From the NCBI GenBank assembly GCA_025449115.1, contig JAHLKC010000021.1:330736-394735 (forward strand): a stretch of 64,000 bases of DNA. Reading direction: 5' to 3'. Positions within the stretch are counted from its first letter, which is position 1; each line of letters opens with the position of its first letter. This document shows positions 11,312-25,165 of the stretch, one piece after another. The notes under the pieces are model-generated. The model had not been told where the DNA came from. It searched no databases and worked only from the letters and a program-made list of their open reading frames with translations. The translations under genes were made by a program, and so were the position numbers. The DNA comes from Chytridium lagenaria (taxonomy: Eukaryota; Chytridiomycota; Chytridiomycetes; Chytridiales; Chytridiaceae).

Positions 11312-12537
11312 TTAGGTCAGATTGTAAGGGTAAATTACCTCCAACGAGAAAAGCCAGTGAGCTGTGATGGGGACTTGTTCGAGGTAAAGAATATAGACGA
11401 AATCTATGATGACGACGAGGAGCATTGAAACACCGAAAATGAGACGAGCTCTAAAATATTCGTTTGCGGTTGAAGACCATTTGCTTTGCCTAAGTTAATA
11501 CGTTAGTATGTGCTGTTAATTCGCCAAACATTGTGGTCCTTGATTGACCTTTTTATGAGGCATGAACGGATAAAAAGGAAATTCGAACGAGGAGTAAGAG
11601 GGAAAGGAAAGAGAAAAGATGTTGTTCAGCACATATAGAGCAGTACCTCAGCTTTCATTTGCGCGATCGCACTTGTCCTCCTTTCAGCAATTGCCTCTGT
11701 CCTTTTTAACGCCAGCGTAATCTCATCCAAGTCCCATCCTCATCCCAGTCTCACCTCCCATCACTGCTGTCGCAAACGTCGCATTCCCCCCGTGGCTTTC
11801 GACATCCTCCTTCCCTGACCATCTTCCACCAGATTTCCCTCTGACGTGTTCCCCAACTCTTGGTCGATGCTTCCCAACAAGTTTCGACTGCGATGCATTT
11901 CCAACGTCCCTGACTCATTCTCCATCGTCTTCAACCTCGCAATTGCAATCGGTACTAAACTCATGTTTGCTACAAACGACGCGCGACGGTTGTTTGTTCC
12001 TGTTAAGGTTGTTGCTTTAGACATGCGACGGTCTGCACCACCCGTGGTGTCGCTTCCGTTACTTTGTCGACCCAATCTCCATGTTCCTGTTGTGCTTCGA
12101 CGTGATGTTGCTCCTCCCTGTCCCATTGCGCTCCCTCTCACACTCTGGGAGGCTCCCACTCCGTTGATGCTTTGCTGGTATTTGCTGAACATGGTTTCAT
12201 CGTATTCATCCGAATCTTCAGAGTCCGCATCAGTGTCATCAGGACGATGAGAGTTGTTGTTATATGAGGGGAACTGTCTTCCTGTTCTTCGGATATGCCG
12301 TGACCGCTGTTGTTTTGAGTCGATTGGCGACGGTTTGTGTTGGCGAAACGGGGTGTTGTTGAAGCTGGTGCCCGCGGTTGTAGACTGGGGAGGAGTAAGT
12401 GTCATCGTTGGATTCCTCTCGGATGGATTTGACATGAAGTGAAGGGACTGACGGCGTGCCATCTTGCCGAGTGGGCTGTGAGGTGTGGGTGGTGATGTGA
12501 GGTCTTTGGGTTTGACAATCTTTATTGGGTTTGACAA
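11312..12537 (-). CDS. Disordered protein with RRxS motifs, coiled coil and C-terminal membrane helix
   Basis: The main exon (12537 down to about 11761) encodes a disordered Ser/Thr/Pro/Gln-rich region. It holds five Arg-Arg-x-Ser/Thr motifs (RRQSL, RRSTT, RRMSKAT twice, RRASFV), the consensus for cAMP-dependent protein kinase. After a one-base slip near 11770 the frame continues into a short helical, coiled-coil-like part (DEITLALKRTEAIAERR). A last exon begins after an intron ending near 11493. It holds one membrane helix (RLIFGVSMLLVVIIDFVYI) and a short tail to a stop at 11312. One membrane span at the C-terminus suggests a tail-anchored or type II arrangement. I do not recognise the family. 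Confidence 0.55.
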
Positions 12538-12865
12538 TCTTTGTGTTTTTCGTTTGGATCGCCCTACAACATCAGCCCATCGCGATAAAGGTCAAAAACT
12601 ATAGATATTAAAGTGCCAGAAATAATGGACACCGAACAAAAAAGTTAAATTGCAGATAAAGTAGCTCTCAAAGCGAATTAAAAAGAACATGGTCTACAGT
12701 CTCATAGTTTTTGATATGTAAAACGTATCTCTCCAAGAAGTGTAAAGAAAGGAACAATACTGCAAAAGTCTAGACCGAAATTGAACAGATAGTCATAGAA
12801 CCGCTATCAACCCCAAAATACTAACATTAGTCCTAGCCACTCCCTACCGAGTTTACTGGCCCCAG
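12538..12865. other. Intergenic between two minus-strand genes
   Basis: AT-rich, no coding signal. It should hold the promoter of the RRxS protein and the terminator of the GH26 gene. Confidence 0.4.
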
Positions 12866-14427
12866 CTAACTTAACGTAAGTAATTGGCCCGTTCCACCGT
12901 CAGCCTTAGTCACTCCATCCCCCGCCCATCGTCCCCAAAACACTTCATCAGTAATCAATCTCGGGTTTGTATCATTCCCACTCACAAGTCCTAACTCCTT
13001 ATCAATAACAACCTCCCTCCAGGCCTCCAAATCTGGCTGTTTGTACCCCTTCACAGCCCACACGTCCTGATTAAAGTAAGCCGTGAGTGAAAGGTTCCAT
13101 CGTTTCGCTGCCAGAGCGTAAAAATCTTTGATCCATTTTCCTTTCCCTGCTATGCCGGGTTCCGGAAGTTTGAGAACGGTCCCAAATTCAGCGACGGCCA
13201 TGGGTTTCTTTCCTCCAGTGAGTGCGTTCAGACGGCCAACGATAGGATCCATGAGGGGAAGTGGGTCTGCCCAACCGGCATTGTCATTAAAGATTCCGGC
13301 ACCGTTATAACCGTCAAAACAAACCCAATCCACAGCGTCGTTACCCTGCATTTAAGTTATTAGAAAAATATAGTTCCACAATTTAAGGTGAATACTCACG
13401 GGATAGAGACGTTCGGCAGTAACACTCCCACTGTCAAAGTTATTTGGGCACCACATCCACTGAAGCTGGGATTTTAAAAATCCAAGTTTATCAAACCGCG
13501 AACGAGTGAATCTCCAAAAGTTGATGTAATCTTTATCTGTAATAGCAGAATTCTTTCCAGGACACCCTGAAGAATGATAAGTTTTAAATCTTCCCCTTTT
13601 TGGTGAGGCTTACATGGGTAAAATACTGTGTTCATTTCGTGAGCGAGACGGAGGTATACTCGCCTGTCGTCGGGTGTGCCTAGAACATACAAAAGCAATC
13701 GTTAAAAAAATAGTCAAGGAATGAAGTTTAGGCGATATCGAAAATTCGGAAAGTGAATGATATCAAATAAAAAACAAGGATGTAAAACTTATGCAAATCA
13801 GAATCCATAGCCAAGGGGCGAACCTTCCTACTTACCACTAACACCATCGGGGCCTTTTACAAAATCCAGCAACTTCCCAGCCCAAGAATCGACAAACGCA
13901 TTGTACTTGCCGTCCACAACATCCTTTATGAACCCATCCCCAGTCGTTGAATCTGGATCAAAACAAGCTGGTTGCCAAGTGATGAGAGGAACAGCTTTCA
14001 TCTCATCCCATATGGACGGCAACTTTTCCTTGAAAACTATAGTATCATAGTAAGGCTTGTTGGCCACAGCTTGGCACCATTGAGTGAAGAACTGGATCAC
14101 ACCAAAGCGACGATTGTCTTGAAAGGTTTGGAGAACTTGGAGGTTGTAGGTGGATTGATTAAAGTCTGCATCTTGATAGTCGTAGATGCCATGGAGGATG
14201 GGTTTAGCGGGGGAGCTGCCGAGAGAGGTGAATGTTGATATAGGACGATTCAGGGTGGTTGTGGGTAGCTGGATGATGGAAACCGTCTGAATTGATTGAG
14301 AGTTTGAAACGTTGCAGTGTTGATGTTAGAGCAGTTATGTCTACGGACAACGTTCTCACCTGTGTAGCTGATGTTATGGACTGAGATGTGATGCATGGTG
14401 CCTGCAGTGATAGCAACAGGAGGAGGA
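12866..14427 (-). CDS. Secreted GH26 family beta-glycanase (probable endo-1,4-beta-mannanase)
   Basis: A signal peptide (MILLLLLSLQAPCITSQ) is followed by a Thr/Ser linker and a GH26 catalytic domain. The RLAHEMN motif gives the family's His-Glu acid/base pair and AVAEFGTVL supplies the nucleophile Glu. WMWCPNN, YPGNDAVDWVCFDGYN and AYFNQD are also typical of the family. GH26 members mostly cleave beta-1,4-mannan with retention; some act on mixed-linkage glucan or xylan, so the substrate is inferred. Introns are seen at about 14288-14359 and several places between 13350 and 13830. The upstream ATG at 14491 is in frame, but the signal peptide begins at 14427. Some frame slips occur within exons. 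The enzyme would act outside the cell on plant or algal mannan. Confidence 0.85.
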
Positions 14428-14590
14428 TCATCGGAATGCTCCTGCAGCAGTTTGACTGATGCACTGTCGATCCCTCATCCCCGTCTGACACGAAAGTTTG
14501 GGTTTAATGTGTGCCACAACTAAGTCAAAACCTTCTCACCAACTTTCACCTGCATTACGCCGTGTCATCCACACAGAATTCGATTCAATT

Positions 14591-14684
14591 CGACGTAACG
14601 CGGTTTATCACAAAAAAGAGTTGCATTAGTAATGTCTCGACGTAATGCGGTTAATCGGGAAAACGAGTTGCATTGGTATCATCC
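14591..14684. repeat. Tandem repeat, 2 x 47 bp, upstream of the GH26 gene
   Basis: Two imperfect head-to-tail copies (14591-14637 and 14638-14684) share CGACGTAAYGCGGTT and GAGTTGCATT cores. They lie about 165-260 bp upstream of the GH26 start codon and contain an ACGTAA-type element, so a role in its regulation is possible. Confidence 0.6.
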
Positions 14685-14868
14685 TTTTCGTTTGAATAAA
14701 GAAAAAAAAGAATTCTCCTCGTTTGCGACAGTAAAAAGATATATATATTATTGACGAACACTTAATAACTCACGGAATAAAACCAGCTTGAAAAGGATCA
14801 ACGAAAAACAGCTTCCACATGGTCAAAAATATCAAAAAACCCTATTCAAAGAAACGAGAAAACATTCA

Positions 14869-17557
14869 TCATTCACTTTCCTCCTTTCCCAGCACTTCCC
14901 TCCCCCTTAGCCATCCCCCCACAAGTCCCCACGGATTCTCCACAGCAGTCTCGACAGCCGCCTCCAAAACAACCTTCATCGTATCTAATGTATCCTCCTT
15001 TCCTTTCACCACAACCCGTCTCGACTCTAAGGAATGCACGCGAGCAGGAGGAGGTGTAGGAGCAGTTATCGACGGTCGTCGTTTTTCCAATGCGGACGTT
15101 TCAGGTGTTGAGGTGTTGCTAGTGGGGATCGCGCAAACCAGCTTGGCGCGTTAGGATTGGGGGATGGGGTAAGGGTCGGGTCTGAAGGACGACGACGGAG
15201 GGTGGAGGGTTCTGGTGTGACGCTGCGGAGACTCCTGGTGGTAGGTGTGGACGGTCGCTTTGTTGTCGTGGTTTCGCGTGACTGCGGATCAACGGAGCTC
15301 CCTCTTGCTGATGAAGCCACGGTCCGTGTATCATCATCATCATCCGACACGTCACGTTTCCCAGTTTTCGTTGAAGCAAGCCACTCGCCTCCTCCTGCTC
15401 CATATCCTCTTCATCCTCCTCTTCCACCATCGTAGCAGGATCATCATCCTGTGATGACGTTGACAAAGAAGGTGATCTCGACGACTTCCCACGTGGCTTC
15501 ACAATCATCCGTATCTGTCGTTTTGGTACTGCGTCTGCAGACATCTCCATCACGTCATCCCCAAACGGATCCTCTGCTCGCCACCACATTAGATCCTCAG
15601 TCGTCTCAATATCAGAGTCCCATTCGTCATCGGTTTCCCACCCACGGTCCCGCGGTTTGCTCCAGCAGGTGTATGCCATCTGCGTCCATCTTCATCCCCA
15701 TCCGCGCCGTCAAGAGGTGACCACGGATTCTCCAACAACCCTCTCACAGCCGCCACCTCCAACTCAACTTCCAAGAACCGTTCATCCGCCTGCCTCACCA
15801 CATACGCAAGCGCTGCCAAATGCGCATCCTGTGACATACTCAATTCATTACGGCATCTCGCAATCACTGTAATCGCTGACGACAGCTCGCCTTCTAGTGT
15901 TGCGATCCGGGTGTTGGCGACATCTAGGTCTGTGCGAAGACGTGTGCGGAGACGGTTTTGACGGGATATGATATCTTGCGCATGCTGGAGTTGGGAGCGG
16001 AGACGTGGATTTCTTCGATGGCGGGGTCGTTGTCATTGGGGGAGAGGAGGTTGTCGAGGAAGCCGGAGATGGGGCGAAAGGCACGGGACGCGATGGAGCT
16101 AGAAGTAGGTTGGGAAGGGGGTGGTGCGGTGAGAGAGTCTTTGCGTGGGGTGGTGCGGGGGCGGGTGGTTGAGTGGGAGGGACGATCGTATTTGGAGGAG
16201 TTGTCTTTGCTGCCGGTGGATGTAGACGATGAAGTATGCGATGGTGGTGGTGGTAATGACGCTGCGAGAGGAAAAAGTAGGAAATCAGATGTTTTGACGG
16301 CGATAACGGTTATACGCAATCAATTAAAATAGCTGCGCAAAATAAAAGAGATTCTCGTTGATCAAGAAAAAGAAACCTACCTAATTCCCATATCCTTACG
16401 GTCCTATCCCCAGATCCAGAATATAATTTACCATCCGCACTGGCGCATAACGTTGCCACAGCACCTCCATGCCCTTCCAAAGTCCTCACTTTCCTCCCGC
16501 CCCTAACGTCCCATTCTACAATTCCCCCATCATCCCCAGCTGCATACAGCCTCCCTCCAACCACACAAACACTCCTAATCCCTCCTAACCCGCCACCTCC
16601 CAAAACCCTCAAACAGTCCCCTGATCCCCCTCCCAAACCCTCACAATCCCATCCCGTGCAGCAGAATAAACCAAATCCCGTCCCACACAAATCCCCATTA
16701 TCCCATCCCCATGTCCCTCTAAAACCCTTATACAAGTCCCTGAAGTGGCATCCCAGACTCGCACAGTTTTATCACTGGATCCGGTGTAGACTTTTCCTCG
16801 GGCAGCGCAGATCGCCATCACCCAACGGGAATGACCACTTCCCGTCCACATTTTCTCACCGCTTGCCACGTTCCATGCTATTACGTTACGATCGGCTCCA
16901 CCCGTAAACGCCATTCCATCCGTCACCGCAACGCAAGTAACGCATCCTTCGTGGCCTCGTAATGTGCGGAGAACAGTATGATCTTTCCAAACGATGACGG
17001 TGCCGTCTTCCGACGACGAGAGGACGAGGGAAGAACAGGGCGTGAGAGACGTGATGCCGTTAGTATGATGCGGAGGGAATGAGGGATGATGCTGACGGAT
17101 TTGTGAGATCGTGTTCAGTGATAGTGCCAGAGCGAGAACCGGCGTAGAGCCTGTTGTTGTCATGGGAGAGGCAGATGGCAGCTATAGGCAATCTATTGGT
17201 ATTATGGGTTAAAAATACATTCTCTTTTGATTTCGCAGCATCGCTCAAACATCTACTCCATGATCCTTCGACCAGGGCATTAGCATGCGCAATACAGGAT
17301 CATGAAACTCCAGATCCCATCGTACTGCTAACAGGGCTTCAGACGAAACAAGAAACCTACTTTGGCTGCGATTCCAACACTTTTATACACTTTGGCATTC
17401 TCTGCCCAATCTCTCCCCCCTGCGACTTGATCTCCACATTAGTTGCCACCTCCTTTACAGGTGTATCAACATCCATCTCCACATCATCTGATGACGCAGT
17501 CCACAGGATCTCAATGCCACTGTCTGCCCTAAACAACGAAGATGATGCGGCAGACAT
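14869..17557 (-). CDS. WD40 beta-propeller protein with C-terminal coiled coil
   Basis: Seven WD40 units can be counted, from AAICLSHDNNRLYAGSRSG through TVRVWDA and IVRVWE to TVRIWEL, which is enough for a complete propeller. A Ser/Thr/Pro-rich linker, a coiled coil (about 15930-15780: TRIATLEGELSSAITVIA and on) and an acidic/Ser-rich tail follow, ending in GKEESE. The first exon at 17557 and an intron of about 150 nt joining it to the first repeat are inferred from splice sites. At least four single-base slips break the frame (near 17070, 16620, 15970 and 15640), each flanked by good coding sequence. It is probably a scaffold, but the complex is unknown. It is divergent from the F-box gene, with 185 bp between starts. 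Confidence 0.65.
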
Positions 17558-17742
17558 TTTGTTGTCCTTTCACTCTCTCTCTCAGGCAGATAGGTTCGAA
17601 AGTATGTCCGTTCGACCCTTTCCCAACAGAAAAAAGAGAGTTGAGTTATGCGACTTTCGTTGTTGGCAGGTTTACAGGCCAGCCAGGGGGGTTTGAAAGA
17701 CAGACACGAAATGCTTTTTGTGTGTCTCACTAATTTTCTTGA

Positions 17743-19274
17743 ATGGACATGCCACCATCAGCATCCAACCTTCTCTGGGAGTTGGTCCTCAACTCCATTC
17801 CTAAGCGCGATGCCATCGTCACCCCTCTGCGATCCGTCTGCAAGAGCTGGAACGACATCCTCTCACATAACGTCATGTCGTCTCTCCACTTCACCTCGGC
17901 AATGAAGCTCTCAGATCTAGCTGACAACTACTGGGAAGACTCTGACCTCCAATTCAGTCCATCATCCATCAAATCACTCACCGTTTGCATCGACAGATGG
18001 GAAGCAAAAGACTATAATTCGGAAATCGACGATTCTCTGTCTAATCTATTAGAACATCTTCTGCAGTTAAGAAATCTTCACGTCCAATCTCCAGTATCGT
18101 CAGTAACCCTCACTGCCATCCAAAGCTGTCCATCACAGCTCAAAAACCTTACGCTGATCCACGAATTCGAGGTTGATAAAGAATTTGAAGAATACCCCTT
18201 TACCGCAACTGACTTCCGCACAGCGTTAGCAAGTCCCACCTGCAAGAGCCTACATCACTTCCAGTTTCGGTTCGCCCAACCGCAAGCCTCAAGTTTCCAA
18301 CTCCCTCAAAGCAACGACTGGAACCATCCCTTACCTGATCGCTTCAAAGGACCTATTACGTTAAAACCAACAGGTGTAAATTTATCCCTGGTTTGCCAGT
18401 TTACCATTGGGGAGCCGTCTTTTGATTTGGATGTGCTTGACGGGGTATTTAAAGAGAGAGCGGCAGATATCACCACTTTGTCGGTCACGCGATATGGGGG
18501 CTGGTATGTGGGGTATGATGTGAATTATTATTTGTCGGATTATGGGGCCGTTCCGCAGTTGTTGTTCTGTGCATCGGCGTTGCGAAATCTGAAGACGCTT
18601 AGGATTTTGAGGGATTACCCCATGTGGAAAGAATGCGGTAAGATATGCTTTTCTTTTTTTTCCATGCTCCAGCTTCTAACTCTTAACTTTCTTTTTATAT
18701 AGACACATGGTTTAAGGACCTGCTTACCTACAACACTTCCCTCACTTCTCTCCAAATCCTCGGCAATCCATTTTACGGCGATAAAGATATCATTACACCT
18801 GCCACGTTAACATTGTCACTTCCATCCCTCTCCCGCCTCTACATTATCGATATCGAAAACACCTGCCTCCCCATCCACCTCTTCACGTCTTCCTCTCATG
18901 GCGTTATATCCGTCTTGCCAATATCACCGATATGTCTCTCTCGCATCTCGTCGTACTTGTTAAGCAGTGCCGCAATCTTCGAGTTCTTGTTGTCAATGTT
19001 GAGGGGATGGAGGAGGGGGAGAGTTTGGTTTGGGGTCAAGACGTTGGGGGCGCCGGGGAGGGAGGTTTGGGTTAATAGATGGGGGTTTGTAGATAGTGGA
19101 ATGCCAGTGGAGGGGGTTAAAGAGATTGTGGAGAAGGAGTCTGGGAATGAGGCTGTTTTTCCCGGAGGTTGCCGGGACGTTGTTTGGGGGGCGAAAGGTT
19201 TGGGATTTCGAGAGATTTCAGGCTCTGTTGGAGTGAAGGTGTCCGTCTGCCTTTTACATTACAAACGTATTTAA
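17743..19274 (+). CDS. F-box / leucine-rich-repeat-like protein
   Basis: The N-terminus fits an F-box (LLWELVLNSIPKRDAIVTP, LRSVCKSWNDIL), the Skp1-binding part of SCF ubiquitin ligases. The rest has irregular Leu-rich segments (LLQLRNLHVQSP, ALRNLKTLRIL), as in F-box proteins that use LRRs to bind substrates. One intron lies at about 18639-18703. After it the frame slips near 18895 and back near 19060; the alternative frame carries another LRR-like strand (CRNLRVLVVNVEG). The substrate is unknown. The confident part ends at about 18890. Confidence 0.65.
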
Positions 19275-19469
19275 AAGTTATTTATCAACTAAACTGGTTA
19301 TGTTATTTATTACTTTTACCCTTGCAACTAGGATATCATATTTTTTCCCGTCAGTTAGGCCTTGAGCTGCAATTAGTACATGGAATTTCAACTAGGCAGT
19401 CAAAACATTTCGTGTATTACCCAATCATTTCCAAAAAAAAGTCTTTTTGCGAAGTCCATCAACCAACTA

Positions 19470-20665
19470 TGTCTGGAATCAGTGCACCGTCGATACCCCC
19501 GCCGAGGCCTTCGAGCTATAGCGGACCAACCCCAGAACATCATGGTTGGAGGAATGGGACTCGCTGTCATGGCTGCACCTCGACGGAGACCCATGGCTGC
19601 GCCGCCAACCGAGGTAACCTAATTGCATTCGCATTGTTGCTTGGATACTCACTCTCTGCGCATAGCCCAACCGTACCGTGTACATTCGGAACTTGAATGA
19701 AAAGATTAGCATCAAGAGTGAGTCACCGCATCTTGGTTTTCACTTTCTAATCATCCCTGTTAGTTCTCAAACGCTCCCTCGACGCCCTCTTCTCCTCCTT
19801 TGGTACCATCCTCGAACTCCGTGCGAGCCAATGCATCCGTCTCCGTGGCCAAGCCTTTGTGACGTTCGCGGAACTCGATAGCGCTACAAAGGCGGTGAAT
19901 GAGGCTCAGGGGTTTCCGCTATTCTCGTTGCCATTGGATGTGCAATATGCTAGGGATAAGAATTACATCTTTTATGCGGAGGAGGGTGGATTGGAGAATG
20001 TCAAGAAGAGAAGGGCAGAGGAGAAGAGTGGGTTGACTTGTTATTTAAGAGGCATTGACGTTTCTTTCTTTTTTTTAGTTCGGAAAGCCGCAGAGCCGAA
20101 GAAACCGAAGCACGAGGCGTCGGTTGGATCTACTGGTGAGTTTTATTATCGTCATTGTTTTCGTTTTTAACTTCAAATGGCGCCATGGAGTTTATTGTCT
20201 CACTCTTCTTTTTCTTGTATGAATTTCAGGCTGGTTCCCTGGAGGTGCGCCTATACCCGCAGAGTTTCTGCCGCCCAACAACATTCTCTTTGTGGAGAAT
20301 TTGCCACCCGAGACCACTCAACAGATCCTTACGGACCTTTTCAACCAGTGCGTGTTTATCCTTGCCTCCTATACATTTTCATATTCTCTACGGCAAACGA
20401 TTAAAATTTTGTTTCCTTTTTTCCCCCTCTAATCAGGTTCCCTGGATTCAAGGAAGTCCGTCTGGTTCCAGGAAAAAGCGATATTGGTGAGTGCTTTCTT
20501 CAATTTTATTGTATTGGATCTTGTTGAATTTCTGGTACTGAAACTTTGTTAATAGCGTTCGTGGAATACGATACCGAATCGCAGTCGACGCTTGCCAAAC
20601 AGCAACTTCATGCGTTTAAGATTACCCCTGAGCGTGAGATGAAGGTGACTTATGCTCGCAAGTGA
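19470..20665 (+). CDS. U1A/U2B''-type spliceosomal RNA-binding protein
   Basis: Two RRM domains in the arrangement of U1 snRNP A and U2 snRNP B''. RRM1 has NRTVYIRNLNEKIS (RNP2) and LRGQAFVTF (RNP1), with the family sequence SSFGTILEL and VQYARDKN. A charged KKRRAEEK / EPKKPKHE linker follows. RRM2 has NNILFVENLPPETT and [27 protein letters not shown], close to the human proteins. It binds a snRNA stem-loop in pre-mRNA splicing. Six exons are seen, with introns near 19614, 19713, 20031, 20135, 20350 and 20487. The frame slips once near 19534 in a CCCC run before RRM1. U1A and U2B'' cannot be separated here; one protein does both jobs in several lineages. Confidence 0.9.
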
Positions 20666-21017
20666 TTTCGATGTTTTCATCTGTGGATATTCTGTTCAGA
20701 TTCTTTTTTGTATTCTTTATTGTTGAATAAACGCGATTCTCAAATACATTTGTCTGTATCTAAGTGTTCTAGTGGATTTGTTTGGTGCATTTACTGGTCA
20801 GGTTATCAAATCGCGAAAGCAGGTTTTATGTGCGGTTTGATTTTATTTTATTCTTACAGGTTTTACGGATGGAACAGAAAAAACTGAAAGTGAACCGAGA
20901 ACGGCTAGGACCATCGCAGAATGAAGCGTCGCGAAAAGAAAGAAAAAAATACAGCCGCAAATTCAGAAATCGTCGAACGTCCAACACGCCGCAATAGAAA
21001 ACAAGGTTATTGGAAGG
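20666..21017. other. Convergent 3' intergenic region
   Basis: It lies between the U1A-type gene and the chitosanase, which converge. An AATAAA-like signal is present near 20726 on the plus strand. A short basic plus-strand frame (20782-20997) looks fortuitous. Confidence 0.45.
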
Positions 21018-22648
21018 TTACGCGCAGGACACTGTCATCCTCCCACCACCGTTCTCCAACGCCTCAATCTTCCCACCATCGAAATTCATATTCCCAGAAT
21101 CCAGCATATGTCTATACGATCTAACCCTATAGGCCGTCCCTGCGTAAGCGCCCCCTAACTTATCAATATACCTCTGTCTCGAATCCAAAAACGCTGATAT
21201 AAACTCTCTCTCGTCACGACTTTGCGAGGGGGGAATTCCTGCACCTTGAGCGATCGCTTCCGCACCGCTGTGACCAAGTTGGATGCTAGCATCGTAGAGA
21301 AGCCCGATCCCTAACGCCGTCTTAATACCGAGAGCATCGATAAGGGGCTTTGTTGGGAGAAGATACATTTCTTGTTGAACAATCTCTTGGGCGGTTTGAA
21401 AGGCGACTGGGTCGGAGAGGGAGGTGGATTGCCATTTTTCACAGAAATCAGTGAGACCGACGACGGAGCCGGGGCCTGTGACGTGGCCGTTGTTTCCGCG
21501 GGAGGCGATGAGGGAGGGGACGTAGGCGGCGAGAGGGGTGGAGGGGAGGGTTGTGAGAGTGAGGTAGGTTTGAATCACGCGGAGGAGGGAGCCGGAGGAG
21601 GTGGTGAATTGGGTGAAGCCGGCGGATATGCCTTGGCCGTCGTTGAGGTTTGCACAGAGGTCGTAGCGGTGGCTATTGTAATGAAATTAGTTTAAAAAAG
21701 AGGAAGGGAGAGAGGAAGCACGTACGACTGGGAACTTGTTTCAAAGACGCTGGTGATTTTGAGGATGATGTCATATTGGCATTGGGTGAGGCCGAGTTGT
21801 GTGAAGGGAGCGGGACCGGTCGGGGGTGAATTTTGGGGTGGAGCTGGTTGGGGTGGAGCTGGTACTGGTGCTGGTGCTGGTGCCGGAGTTGGTGCTGGAG
21901 CTGGAGCTGGAGCTTGAGGAGAAGTCGAAGGTGGAGATGGGTTTTGTGAAGTAGGAAGCGGGATCGTAGAGGTCTTGACATCAACTCGAGAAGTAGATGT
22001 GGATTTAAGGTCGTTCCCAACGGATGATGACGGTGGAGTTTCCTTTTTCACCGTCATATAAATTCCGCTTTTCCCTTCTCCTTCAACACAGAATGGAGAG
22101 TTGTTGATGACTTGACATGCGTGTTGTGTTGACGTTGAGCAGCTGGAGATCATGACAAACATGCCGTGGATGCATTGAACAATCGTGCCATAACCTTCCG
22201 CTGATAACGGCCCGCATGAGTATCCTGCGTCGTTGCATGTGATATCGTTGTCGCCCATTTTCACGGTGGCGGGGTCAACGGAGAATAGGGGGGAGCCTTT
22301 CGCTGTGATAGTGCCTTTAGGAGCGAAATCTGCCGAGACGCCAATGAGCTGGGGGGAGATGGGGTCTGGAGTTACGGGGTGCTCAGCGGGAACGCAGAAA
22401 GGGGAGTTGTTGATTGTTTTGCAGGAGGATGCGCAGGTGGATATGAGAACGTGGACGCCTTTAATGCATTGGAGGACGGTGCTTTGGGAGAGGGTGTTGG
22501 TGCCGCATGTGTATTCGCCTTCGTTGGTGCAGGTGGTGGTGGGATCTTGCCGAAGGATATTGATGGGTGAGGAATGAATAACGTGGAGTGTTGCGGAGAG
22601 GAGGGCACCAATGAAGAGTGCTCGTCGTATTGTAGTGGAGGTGATCAT
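21018..22648 (-). CDS. Secreted GH46 chitosanase with two N-terminal Cys-rich modules
   Basis: A signal peptide (MITSTTIRRALFIGALLSA) is followed by two homologous Cys-rich modules of about 50 residues. The first is YTCGTNTLSQSTVLQCIKG to NNSPFC and the second is YSCGPLSAEGYGTIVQCI to NNSPFC. Their spacing recalls small chitin-binding modules such as CBM19. An Ala-Pro repeat linker then leads to a GH46 domain. The catalytic Glu is expected in KITSVFETSSQS and the Asp in CANLNDGQGISAG; FLDSRQRYI and SGNMNF also match the family. It hydrolyses chitosan outside or at the wall of cells. One 48-nt intron lies between the two catalytic residues (about 21677-21725). The frame is intact throughout. 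Confidence 0.88.
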
Positions 22649-23191
22649 AGCTCCAACTTTGCGTGTAAAGTATTATTCCTTTACAACGATTTTTCGGGAT
22701 GGCAGAGGGTAGAAAGGGAAAGGGGGTCGAGAGGGTGGGATGGTGATGGGGACGGGAAGGGGGCGATGATGGGGATGGTGGTGATGGGGTTGACGGCATG
22801 ATGCGATGGACAGTCTGTTTATGTATCCTTTTGTTTTTCAAAGGGGGAGATACGAACGAATTAAAAATCACCTGTAAACCAATTAAAACTCATCCCTTCA
22901 ACCAAATTAAATAAATTGGAGGCGATGCGGGCCACCACCCGCTCCATCCGCTCCATGCCATCCGACCCCAAACCTCAAACCACCCATTTCCTCACTTTAT
23001 CCAAAACTATGGAAGATCACCTATTTTAGTAAAGTACTGATTCCCATCGGTATAGACATGAAAAACTTATTCTAAATGGGCTGTGGACCAACGAAAAAAA
23101 CTATGGAGAATATCATCTGAGAGAAAAAAAAAGTTATACGCATTTCCCCTGTTATATTATGTGTTCGAAGACAAACAAAAAAATAGCTTAT
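22649..23191. other. Intergenic: chitosanase promoter and thiolase 3' flank
   Basis: G-rich plus-strand stretches near 22700-22800 and a short direct CCGCTCCATCC(G) repeat near 22938. No coding signal. Confidence 0.4.
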
Positions 23192-24850
<1,659 letters not shown>

Positions 24851-25165
24851 GGATGGTTGTTGCAAAAATCGAATTTTTGAGCAAGTGGTCATTCCGGTAT
24901 GACCCGGAACCTAGAACTGTAAAATATGTCATAAACACTTTAAAAGTTGGTGTGCAATATTGTCCACCGCCTTATTACCTTAAACGTGCCCCTCAACCGA
25001 GAACGGTAGAGTTCTTCCCATTAGTATATTCAACGCGTAAATCTCCATTTCCTGATTGTCCAATTGAAAGATCTGCAGTAAAACTTGAATGGAAAGAGTT
25101 CTTACTGCGACGTTGCTTTCTTTCATTTCGGGTCTCTGCTGGATCAGGGACTGGGGGCATTCCGA

